NCBI GenBank assembly: GCA_947165745.1
Contig: CAMVBO010000079.1
Location: forward strand, 1 to 7,277
Length of the DNA stretch: 7,277 nucleotides
Source: an uncultured Clostridia bacterium
GTDB lineage: Bacteria > Bacillota_A > Clostridia > Christensenellales > Aristaeellaceae
Direction: 5' to 3'
The notes beneath the pieces were generated by a model. It searched no databases. It had not been told where the DNA came from and saw only the letters and a list, made by a program, of their open reading frames with translations. A program made the translations under genes and the position numbers. Positions 1 through 6,290 of this stretch are shown one piece after another. Numbering within the stretch: the first letter of the stretch is position 1; every line of letters begins with the position of its first letter.

Positions 1-971
1 AGGAGATCAAGTACACCTGGACCGAGGCGAAGGTGGACGGCTATACCGCCACCCAGGTGACCGACGGCACCATCACCACGCTGACCAATACGCATACGCC
101 GCCGCCACCGCCGCCGCCGCCAACCACGACGACGACCCAGCTGAGCGGCCAGAAGATATGGAAGGACAACGGCGATGAAAAGCACGTGCGCCCGACCAGC
201 ATCACGGTGACGCTGCTCGCCGACGGCGTGCCGCAGCCCAACGTGAAGCCCACCTGGACCGACACCGATACCGACGAGTGGACCTATACCTTCAATAACC
301 TGCCCGCCGAGAACGATGCCGGTGAGACCATCAACTACACCGTGAAGGAGACGCCGGTGGAATTCTACGACACCAGCATTGATGGCAACACCATCACCAA
401 CACGCTGCAAGACAGGTCTCCGAAGTACGGGTCGCTGACGATCACCAAGACCTGGAAGGAAGTCAGCGCCGCCGAGCTGAATGAAGCGTCGGCGAAGCAG
501 CCCGACAGCGTCTCCGCGCGCCTGTACCGCGACGGCGAGGAGATCATGACCTTCGAGATCAAGAAGGAAAACAACTGGGCGTACAAGACCGAAGAGCTGC
601 CCTTGGATGACGGCTACCGCCACAAGTACACCTACACCGTGCGCGAGGACGAGGTGCCCGGATACTTTGCCCGCGTGGATGGCCTGAACCTGATCAACAC
701 CAAGATCACCCCGGACATCCCCGGCAAGCCCAAGGTGCCCGGCACGCCCACCCGCAAGACCTTCACCCCGCCGCCACCCTTCCGCAATTTCACCGAGAAG
801 GAAATCGACGACCTGTTGGACATCCTCGACTACGGCACGCCGCTGTGGGGCACCCTGCTTGGCACCGGCGACGAGACGCCCATCTATCCTTACGTGTTCG
901 GCGGCGTCGGCGCGCTGGCCCTGGTGGCGCTGGCCGTGTTCGGAAGGAAGCGCAAGAAAAAGGTAAAGTAA
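1..971 (+). CDS. Cna-B repeat surface protein with C-terminal sorting signal (5' partial)
   Basis: This is the C-terminal part of a cell-surface adhesin or pilin-like protein. The frame is open from position 3 to the left edge, so the true start lies outside; a GTG at 33 is only an internal valine. One Cna-B domain ends near 98, and two complete ones follow at about 138-404 and 429-701. Each shows the Lys/Glu/Asn set known to form intramolecular isopeptide bonds in this family: Lys 153-155, Glu 348-350, Asn 399-401, then Lys 447-449, Glu 645-647, Asn 696-698. A Pro8-Thr5 hinge separates the first two domains. After a Pro-rich spacer comes LLGTG (855-869), a hydrophobic segment (about 891-941) and a basic RKRKKKVK end, which is the layout of a sortase sorting signal but not canonical LPXTG. 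A class B sortase starts 4 bases after the stop, so it is the likely anchoring enzyme (inference). The ligand cannot be told. Confidence 0.9.
   Translation, partial: EIKYTWTEAKVDGYTATQVTDGTITTLTNTHTPPPPPPPPTTTTTQLSGQKIWKDNGDEKHVRPTSITVTLLADGVPQPNVKPTWTDTDTDEWTYTFNNLPAENDAGETINYTVKETPVEFYDTSIDGNTITNTLQDRSPKYGSLTITKTWKEVSAAELNEASAKQPDSVSARLYRDGEEIMTFEIKKENNWAYKTEELPLDDGYRHKYTYTVREDEVPGYFARVDGLNLINTKITPDIPGKPKVPGTPTRKTFTPPPPFRNFTEKEIDDLLDILDYGTPLWGTLLGTGDETPIYPYVFGGVGALALVALAVFGRKRKKKVK
99..137 (+). repeat. In-frame CCG/ACG triplet tract encoding a Pro8-Thr5 hinge
   Basis: Positions 99-122 are eight proline codons (CCG or CCA) and 123-137 are five threonine codons (ACC or ACG). Together they form a short triplet microsatellite at the border of two Cna-B domains. 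Gain or loss of units would keep the reading frame and only alter hinge length. Eight consecutive prolines would be expected to need elongation factor P for smooth translation (known of polyproline tracts in general). Confidence 0.8.
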
Positions 972-975
972 GAAA

Positions 976-2358
976 ATGCGATTGATACGCGTATTGCTGG
1001 TGATCATCGCGGTGGTGTGCATCGGCGTGGCCGTGTCCTATCCGATACGCTACCGACTGGCGCAGAACGAGAACAACTCCAACATGGACGAGCTCTCCGC
1101 CATGCGCGCCAGAGTGCGGGATACCGATGACGCGGAAACCGACGCGCCCGACGTCCCCGTCGATAATGACGACGGGGACGCCCGGGCCCCGGAGGAAGAT
1201 GTCGCCCCGGGTGTGCCCCAGCGGCCCGCCCGTCCCACGGAGGGCGCGAACCCGCCGACAGCGGCGCCTGACCCCGACGCGGACGCGCCAGTGGAAGCGC
1301 CCGCGTCGAGCGCTGCGCCCAGCGAGAAGGGCGAAACGGGAGAGGCCGGAGCTGAAGCGGTCCAGACTGCACGGACGCCCGAATCCCAGACGGCGCCCAG
1401 CGCTCCCGGCGAAGCGACCGAACCGGATGAGGATACGGCCCCCGACGCGCCCGCCGCTGAACCGGCGCGCGATCCCGCGCAGGCGACAGAATCGAGAGAT
1501 GTACCGGCTGCGGAAGAGACGGCTGCCGCGAAGGATGGCGGCGCGCCGCTGGAAGCGACGCCCGTGCCGACGCCGGGGCCTACGCCCGTGGCCGAGCCGG
1601 ACCTGGCGCTGCTGCTGCTGGAGGATGTGCCCCTGCCGCGCGCGAACCAGGCGGGCTTCTTCGGTTACGAGGTGACGCCCTCGCCCGAGCCCACGCCCGT
1701 GTGGGACGATTACGACGGGCCGCTGCCCTATCCGATGCTGGACAAGGTGGCGTTCGACGAAAGCGCCATGCTGCCGGAGCTGCGGGAGATCTACGCCCTC
1801 AATAACGACCTGGTGGGCTGGATCAACATTCCCGGCACGGTGATCGACTACCCCGTGGTCCAGTGCCAGAACAGCGATTACTATCTGGAGCACGATTTCT
1901 ACGGAAACGCGAACATCAACGGGCAGATCATACTGGACACCCTGTGCGATCCCTACACGCCCAGCTATAACCTGATCATCAGCGGTCACCACATGAAGAA
2001 CGGAAGCATGTTCGGCGACCTGCCTGAATACAGGACCCAGGGCTATTGGGAAAAGCACAAGCTGCTGGAGTTCGATTCGCTGATGTTCCGCAAGCAGTAT
2101 GTCGTGTTCGCGGCGTTCTATTCCGCGGATTACGACGAAGACGAGGAAGGCTTCCGCTATAACGCGAACATCCAGTATAAAATGGAAGCCCAGCAGTGGC
2201 TCAAGGAAATTGAGGAGAACCGGCTGTACGACACGGGCATTGACGTGGCGTTCGGCGACGAGTTCATCACCCTGACCACCTGCAACCGCGCGCGCCACAG
2301 GAACGGAAGGTTTGTGGTGGTGTGCCGGAGAATACGGGAAGGAGAGACGTTCGAATGA
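976..2358 (+). CDS. Class B sortase with long acidic Ala/Pro/Glu-rich stalk
   Basis: This is a membrane-anchored cysteine transpeptidase that should cleave a surface protein at its sorting signal and join it to the wall or another subunit. Residues 4-24 form an N-terminal membrane anchor. Residues 30-255 are low-complexity and rich in Ala, Pro, Glu and Asp, with Pro-Thr stretches near 195-205. The catalytic domain spans about 260-460. It has the class B opening NNDLVGWINIPGT (276 onward), catalytic His338 in SGHHMKNGSMF, Cys436 in TLTTC and Arg445 in NGRFVVV, plus the helix between His and Cys typical of class B. At 460 residues it is much longer than usual class B enzymes (roughly 220-300), and the excess is the stalk. 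It starts 4 bases after the Cna-B gene, with only a weak AAGGT-like RBS, which suggests coupling to upstream translation. I am sure of the class; the substrate (the neighbouring Cna-B protein) is inferred. Confidence 0.93.
   Translation: MRLIRVLLVIIAVVCIGVAVSYPIRYRLAQNENNSNMDELSAMRARVRDTDDAETDAPDVPVDNDDGDARAPEEDVAPGVPQRPARPTEGANPPTAAPDPDADAPVEAPASSAAPSEKGETGEAGAEAVQTARTPESQTAPSAPGEATEPDEDTAPDAPAAEPARDPAQATESRDVPAAEETAAAKDGGAPLEATPVPTPGPTPVAEPDLALLLLEDVPLPRANQAGFFGYEVTPSPEPTPVWDDYDGPLPYPMLDKVAFDESAMLPELREIYALNNDLVGWINIPGTVIDYPVVQCQNSDYYLEHDFYGNANINGQIILDTLCDPYTPSYNLIISGHHMKNGSMFGDLPEYRTQGYWEKHKLLEFDSLMFRKQYVVFAAFYSADYDEDEEGFRYNANIQYKMEAQQWLKEIEENRLYDTGIDVAFGDEFITLTTCNRARHRNGRFVVVCRRIREGETFE
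2339..2346 (+). promoter_or_regulatory. Ribosome binding site fixing the start at 2355
   Basis: AAGGAGAG lies 8 bases before the ATG at 2355, inside the end of the sortase gene. It supports the ATGA-overlap start of the secreted protein over the upstream in-frame GTG at 2322. Confidence 0.7.
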
Positions 2359-3209
2359 AGAAACTGGTTGCGCTGATCCTGGTATGTCTGCTTTGCATGA
2401 CCACCGCCCTGGCGGCGGAATGGCCCGAGGGCACCAGCCCTGCCAAGCCCACGAAACTCAAGCCTGAAGTGGACCTGAACAAAACGGTCGGCTATTGGCT
2501 GCCCTTCCCCCGCAAGGGCCTTCCCGCAGAAGAATTCTGCGATGTGCTGGAGCTGTACATGCCCAACCCGGACATCAAGCTGGGCCAGGGCACCGCGACG
2601 CTGTGGACCGCGGATGGCGAGGTGTGCGTGATCGACTTTGCCGACCCCGAACAGGTGGAGCTGCGCAATCTGGAGGAGAGCGAGCTGGAGGCCATGCACT
2701 GGGGCTGCGGCGTCTGCCTCGAAATGCATTTGCCCATCTCCCTGAAATTCGGCGAAAATTATTATGTCACCATGGACGAGGGCACCCTCATCACCCACAA
2801 CGGCGCGGTGAAGAGCATGCCCATCCCGTACTCCGACAAGGTGGACATCACCGAGCAGTACTGGACGCCCTATGTCACCGGCGATTACGGCATCAGCGGC
2901 CTGTATTACGGCACGCCCGCCGCCGAGGAGGACGAGGACGCGCAGGCGCAGGCGCCCATCCAGCCGAAGTACAACCCCGTCAAGGGCGACGTCATCAACT
3001 TTGATGTGGTGCTGGGCGGCGAGGCCAAGCTGGCCGTTATGGTCAGCGAGGACAATTCCGTGTACTTCGATGTCACGGAGTTCAGCGAGACCAGCCACGT
3101 CACCGCCACCATCATGGGCGACGCGGCGAACTGGGGCGTTGTGTTCACGGACGCGGACGGTGCTCCCGTGGATTATATCCAGATGACGCAGTTCATGGAT
3201 GCCGAATAA
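2355..3209 (+). CDS. Secreted protein of unknown function, coupled to the sortase
   Basis: I do not recognise this 284-residue protein. It begins MKKLVALILVCLLCMTTALA, a standard Sec signal peptide with likely cleavage after Ala20 or Ala21. No proper lipobox is visible, and there is no C-terminal anchor or sorting signal. The ATG at 2355 overlaps the sortase stop (ATGA) and has AAGGAGAG 8 bases upstream, so I prefer it to an in-frame GTG at 2322. The mature part looks beta-rich, in two blocks separated by an acidic AAEEDEDAQAQA linker near residue 194-205. Four cysteines remain after cleavage: 62, 91, 118 and 121. The last two form a WGCGVC (CxxC) motif that could be a disulfide or a metal site. 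Its place directly behind a sortase and its substrate suggests an accessory, minor subunit or assembly factor of the surface structure, but that is inference only. Confidence 0.85.
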   Translation: MKKLVALILVCLLCMTTALAAEWPEGTSPAKPTKLKPEVDLNKTVGYWLPFPRKGLPAEEFCDVLELYMPNPDIKLGQGTATLWTADGEVCVIDFADPEQVELRNLEESELEAMHWGCGVCLEMHLPISLKFGENYYVTMDEGTLITHNGAVKSMPIPYSDKVDITEQYWTPYVTGDYGISGLYYGTPAAEEDEDAQAQAPIQPKYNPVKGDVINFDVVLGGEAKLAVMVSEDNSVYFDVTEFSETSHVTATIMGDAANWGVVFTDADGAPVDYIQMTQFMDAE

Positions 3210-3224
3210 AACAAACAAACGTGG

Positions 3225-3260
3225 AAAGCGCCAGGTTTTACCTGGCGCTTTTCCGTTTTT
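3225..3260 (+). terminator. Intrinsic terminator of the Cna-B/sortase/secreted-protein operon
   Basis: A perfect 12-bp stem (AAAGCGCCAGGT at 3225-3236 with its complement at 3240-3251) closes a TTT loop and runs into T-rich sequence ending in TTTTT at 3256-3260. It begins 15 bases after the stop at 3209, a classic position for Rho-independent termination. Confidence 0.93.
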
Positions 3261-3299
3261 GGCGGCGGCGGAATCCCCGGTCCGCGCGGCGCCAAGGCT

Positions 3300-3328
3300 T
3301 TGACACAGAAATGCGCTAAGGATTTAAT
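3300..3328 (+). promoter_or_regulatory. Sigma-A-like promoter P1 (distal) of the CAP gene
   Basis: A perfect -35 TTGACA (3300-3305), a 17-base spacer and TTTAAT (3323-3328, 5 of 6 matches to TATAAT) form a near-consensus promoter, with a start expected near 3335. It sits just downstream of the operon terminator, 81 bases before the CAP gene start. Confidence 0.6.
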
Positions 3329-3338
3329 TTGGGAAATA

Positions 3339-3367
3339 TTGTAACAAAACCGAAAGAAGTATATAAT
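3339..3367 (+). promoter_or_regulatory. Sigma-A-like promoter P2 (proximal) of the CAP gene
   Basis: TTGTAA (3339-3344, 4 of 6 matches) and a perfect TATAAT (3362-3367) are exactly 17 bases apart, in an AT-rich patch unlike the surrounding GC-rich DNA. The start would fall near 3374, giving a 5' leader of about 35 bases. Confidence 0.7.
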
Positions 3368-3394
3368 ATATGATGTAGAAGGATAGTCAGCCCC

Positions 3395-3400
3395 AGGAGG
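3395..3400 (+). promoter_or_regulatory. Strong ribosome binding site AGGAGG
   Basis: A perfect AGGAGG lies 8 bases before the ATG at 3409. This fixes the start of the CAP-domain protein and implies efficient translation. Confidence 0.9.
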
Positions 3401-3408
3401 TTTCACAT

Positions 3409-6030
3409 ATGAATATCAGGAAAGGATTGGCCGCGCTGCTGGCGATGATCATGCTGTTGACGCTGATGCCGGCGGCCGTGATGGAAGAGGAAGCGCCTCT
3501 TCAGGAATCGGAAGAAGACTGGACCGTGGAGCCGGAGGTCGGCCTGGCGGAGGACGCCGGGGACACCGGCCTGGTCGTCGTGTTCGAGGACGATACTACC
3601 GGGGACGAGGCCCCGCAGACGCCGGAGCTGTCCGACGACGATTTTGACGGCGGCGATGTCCCCGGAGAGGATACGGACGCCGACGCCGGGGACAGCGCGC
3701 TGGAGATACTGGCCCTGCCGGAGATTTCCGTCGGTTATGTGGCCGTGGCCCCGGAGGCCCCGGTGTATGCCGACGCCGAGCGCACCCAGGCCATCGGCAC
3801 ATTCCCGGACGGCGCGACGGTGTATGCCGAGGCCGTGGAGGCCGAAGGCGCGCTGCTGAAAATCCGCTTTGACACCGAGGACAGCCGGGCCTGGGCCGGG
3901 GACATTCCCACCGGCTACGTGCTGGCGCTGGACGCGCTGGCCTGCACCGAGGCGGACGAGTCGCTGCTGTGCGAAAGCCTGACGGCGGACGCGCGCACCC
4001 GCTATCTGGGCGGCGTGGCCATCCCCTGCGTGAACTTCGCCGCGGTGGATTGCGCCGTGATGGCGGCGGGGGAGAACGCCGTCGGCCTGAACGTCGCGGC
4101 CCACACCCCGGAGCAGATCCAGGCCTTCGTGAACGCCCATCCCGCCAATCGCAACCAGATCAACCTGTTCCGCGTGGCCGCCTGTGACGAGCCCTTTGCC
4201 CCCGGCAAGCTCTCCGAGGTGAACCAGCGGTCGGCGCTGAACCTGCTGAACCAGCTGCGCTACATCGCCGGCGTGAGCAGCGACGTGGGCCTGCTCTCCG
4301 ACCAGGAGGACACCGTGGCGGCCGCGTCGCTGGTGCTGCGGCTGTACAGCGAGCAGTACAAGTCCCAGACCGGCAAGGACATTTTGACCCACTATCCCGG
4401 CCGGGCGTTGGCGCTGGCGGGCTCCGGCTATGACAGCCTCTACAGCCTGGGTTACACGGGCGCGGGCCGCTCCAACATCGCCATGGGCTATACCGTGTCC
4501 AGCGCGATGCTGGCCTATATGTCCGATTCGGACGACACCAACATCAAAACCGTGGGCCATCGCCGCTGGATCTTGAACCCCACCATGGGCAAGACCGTGT
4601 TCGGCGCGAACGGCCGCTTTTCGGCCATGTACGCCCACGACCTGTCCGGCACCGGCGGCCAGAGCAAGGTGGCCTGGCCCGCCCAGGAGATGCCCCTGCA
4701 ATACTTCAACGCCACCGACCCCTGGTCCGTGTCCTTCGGGCGCGCGCTGACCGCCGACAAGATTTCCGTCACCCTGGTGCGCGTGCGCGACGGCAGGACC
4801 TGGACCTTCTCCATGGCCGACGCCGACGGCAGCTTCTATGTGGAAAACAGCGCCTACGGCCAGAAGGGCTGCGTCATCTTCCGGCCCGACGGCCTGGGTG
4901 GGATCGCCGACGGCGACACCTTCAACGTGGCCATCACCGACGGCGCGAAGGACGAAGTGACCCGCTACACCGTGCATTTCTTCAGCCTGAGCCTGGCCTC
5001 CTGCGAGGCGCTGGCCCTGCCGGAATCGGTGACCGCCGTCAAGACCGAGGGGGGCAATGTGCTCAGCTGGGGCGCGGTTTCCGGGGCCGAAAGCTACTAT
5101 GTGTGCCGCCGGGCCAGCTCCGACGCCTACTATGAAATCGTGGCTGACGTGGCGGCGACCGCCTATGTGGACACCGCCGTCTCCGTGGACAGGACATATT
5201 ACTACCAGGTCTATGCCCACGACGCCAGCCGCACCAGCCGCGCCGCCGTCAGCGTCCAGGCCAAGCCTGTGGAGCCCGCTTCCGTGATCCTGAACGCCAG
5301 CGGCACCGTGAGCCTCTACCGCAACAGGACCCTGCAGCTCTCCGCCCGGCTTGAACCGGCGGGCGCTATGACCTCGAAGCTAACCTGGAAGAGCAGCAAG
5401 AAAAAGTACGCCACCGTCAGCGCCGACGGCCTGGTCAAGCCCCTGCGGGCGGGCACGACCGTCATCAGCGTCACCACCGACAACGGCAGGACGGCCAGCG
5501 TCAAGGTGAAGGTGCTGAATGTGCCCAAGGCCAAGAAGGTGAAGCTGAGCGCCAGCGGCACTGTGACGCTGAACATCGGCGAGACCCTTCAGCTGTCCGG
5601 CACCGTGACGCCCGAAGCCGCCAGCCAGAAGCTGACCTGGCGCAGCGGCAGCAAGAAGATCGCCACCGTCTCCGGCTCCGGCCTGGTGCGCGCCGTGAAG
5701 GCGGGCACCGCCACCATCACCGCCCGGACCTCCAACGGCAGGTACGCCCGGGTGAAGATCAAGGTCGTCGATCCCTACGCGCCCACTGCTGTGGCGCTGA
5801 ACTACTGGGGCACCGTGACGCTGCATATCGGCGAGAAGCTGAATCTGGAGGCGACGCTCTATCCCATCGACATCGCCCGCAGCAAGATCACCTACAGCTC
5901 TTCCTGGAAGTCGGTGGCCGCGGTGAACAGCGCAGGCGTGGTCACCGCCAGGCGGAAGGGCACCGCCACCATCACCGTCAAAACAGCCAACGGCAAGAAG
6001 GCCAAGGTGAAGATCAAGGTTGTGAAATAG
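3409..6030 (+). CDS. Secreted multidomain CAP protein (SH3-like, CAP, FN3-like, three BIG2)
   Basis: An exported 873-residue protein, probably acting at the cell surface. Residues 1-24 form a signal peptide (NIRKG, then a Leu/Ala/Met-rich core). Residues 25-100 are an acidic disordered spacer. Residues 107-175 resemble a bacterial SH3 domain (VGYVAVA...PVYAD...TGYVLAL), which often binds peptidoglycan. A CAP (SCP-like) domain starts near 272 with NQRSALNLLNQLRYIAG and carries His328 in LTHYP and the family hallmark GHRRWILNP (His384), with a beta-rich extension to about 530. An FN3-like domain covers about 538-622, and three BIG2 Ig-like domains start near 622, 705 and 789. The protein ends with the last BIG2 and has no sorting motif, so attachment may be non-covalent through SH3 or BIG2. 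The biochemical role of bacterial CAP domains is mostly unsettled. It has its own promoters and is not part of the sortase operon. Confidence 0.92.
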   Translation: MNIRKGLAALLAMIMLLTLMPAAVMEEEAPLQESEEDWTVEPEVGLAEDAGDTGLVVVFEDDTTGDEAPQTPELSDDDFDGGDVPGEDTDADAGDSALEILALPEISVGYVAVAPEAPVYADAERTQAIGTFPDGATVYAEAVEAEGALLKIRFDTEDSRAWAGDIPTGYVLALDALACTEADESLLCESLTADARTRYLGGVAIPCVNFAAVDCAVMAAGENAVGLNVAAHTPEQIQAFVNAHPANRNQINLFRVAACDEPFAPGKLSEVNQRSALNLLNQLRYIAGVSSDVGLLSDQEDTVAAASLVLRLYSEQYKSQTGKDILTHYPGRALALAGSGYDSLYSLGYTGAGRSNIAMGYTVSSAMLAYMSDSDDTNIKTVGHRRWILNPTMGKTVFGANGRFSAMYAHDLSGTGGQSKVAWPAQEMPLQYFNATDPWSVSFGRALTADKISVTLVRVRDGRTWTFSMADADGSFYVENSAYGQKGCVIFRPDGLGGIADGDTFNVAITDGAKDEVTRYTVHFFSLSLASCEALALPESVTAVKTEGGNVLSWGAVSGAESYYVCRRASSDAYYEIVADVAATAYVDTAVSVDRTYYYQVYAHDASRTSRAAVSVQAKPVEPASVILNASGTVSLYRNRTLQLSARLEPAGAMTSKLTWKSSKKKYATVSADGLVKPLRAGTTVISVTTDNGRTASVKVKVLNVPKAKKVKLSASGTVTLNIGETLQLSGTVTPEAASQKLTWRSGSKKIATVSGSGLVRAVKAGTATITARTSNGRYARVKIKVVDPYAPTAVALNYWGTVTLHIGEKLNLEATLYPIDIARSKITYSSSWKSVAAVNSAGVVTARRKGTATITVKTANGKKAKVKIKVVK
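5293..6020 (+). repeat. Three tandem BIG2-encoding repeats
   Basis: The DNA for the three BIG2 domains keeps nucleotide similarity. A near-identical 20-base stretch begins at 5293 and again at 5548 (255 apart). An identical 20-mer, GGGCACCGCCACCATCACCG, occurs at 5703 and 5958 (255 apart), and GGTGAAGATCAAGGT occurs at 5751 and 6006 (255 apart). The 85-codon period points to internal duplication, with repeats 2 and 3 the most alike. Confidence 0.75.
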
Positions 6031-6053
6031 GCCGGAAAGCACGCAATATGGGG

Positions 6054-6109
6054 AACCGGATTGTCGCGCCGCCTCTGCGGGGTTCGCAGGGCCGTGGCAA
6101 TCCGGTTTT
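6054..6109 (+). terminator. Long inverted repeat after the CAP gene, probable terminator
   Basis: AACCGGATTG (6054-6063) pairs with CAATCCGGTT (6098-6107) and is followed by a short TTTT run (6106-6109). The enclosed 34 bases can form a second hairpin, CTGCG (6075-6079) with CGCAG (6085-6089). The position 24 bases after the stop fits a terminator, but the T tract is short and interrupted (TTTTGCGTCGTTTTG), so its strength is uncertain. A recurring palindromic element is an alternative. Confidence 0.5.
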
Positions 6110-6184
6110 GCGTCGTTTTGCGGCTTTGCCGGAACGAGAAAGCCACGCCGTATTTGTACATATCTTAGATGGAGTATCGTATAA

Positions 6185-6200
6185 GTAGACCCAGGTAGAC
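6185..6200. repeat. Short direct repeat GTAGAC, one helical turn apart
   Basis: GTAGAC occurs at 6185-6190 and 6195-6200, start to start 10 bases, about 30 bases upstream of the -35 box at 6230. The spacing and position would suit an activator binding on one DNA face, but six-base repeats can arise by chance. Confidence 0.25.
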
Positions 6201-6229
6201 AAAATTACGCCAAAAGTTTGAAAATGTTA

Positions 6230-6258
6230 TTGACGCCGGGCCCCGCCGCTGATATGAT
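6230..6258 (+). promoter_or_regulatory. Near-consensus sigma-A promoter of the Sel1-repeat gene
   Basis: TTGACG (6230-6235, 5 of 6) and TATGAT (6253-6258, 5 of 6) are separated by exactly 17 bases, although the spacer itself is very GC-rich. Transcription should start near 6265, leaving a leader of about 25 bases before the ATG at 6291. The upstream interval 6110-6229 is otherwise noncoding as far as I can see. Confidence 0.75.
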
Positions 6259-6275
6259 TAAATGGAATACAAAAG

Positions 6276-6284
6276 AGGCGGTGA
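6276..6284 (+). promoter_or_regulatory. Strong ribosome binding site for the gene at 6291
   Basis: AGGCGGTGA matches 8 of 9 bases of the full anti-Shine-Dalgarno complement AGGAGGTGA and lies 6 bases before the ATG at 6291. Together with the promoter just upstream, it fixes the start of the gene that runs off the right edge. Confidence 0.8.
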
Positions 6285-6290
6285 CGTGCC

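Noticed and set aside
1063..1740. Frameshift or assembly error as the origin of the sortase stalk
   Set aside because: The low-complexity region is in frame with both the membrane anchor and the catalytic domain over about 675 bases without a stop, so a real insert is more likely.
790..2298. A 502-codon open frame on the - strand across the sortase gene
   Set aside because: Opposite strand of a certain class B sortase gene. The translation is Arg/His/Gly/Val-rich with no domain signal and arises from GC-rich third codon positions.
2322..2354. An upstream GTG start for the secreted protein at 2322
   Set aside because: It would add 11 charged residues before a perfect signal peptide and lacks an RBS; the ATG at 2355 has one.
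2157..3218. A 353-codon - strand open frame across the sortase end and the secreted protein
   Set aside because: No RBS, no recognisable domain, and it covers two coupled genes with good start signals on the + strand.
3340..3345. Possible WalR-type site (TGTAAC half-site) in the CAP promoter
   Set aside because: The consensus needs a second half-site 5 bases away; neither side has one, so this is a single chance half-site.
3403..5220. A 605-codon open frame on the - strand across the CAP gene
   Set aside because: It mirrors a gene with clear domains, RBS and promoters. Its composition (many His, Gly, Val, Ala) is typical of a reverse-complement shadow.
6154..6185. A second promoter (TTGTAC ... 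TATAAG) upstream of the Sel1-repeat gene
   Set aside because: The spacing is 20 bases and both boxes are imperfect; the pair at 6230-6258 is far better.
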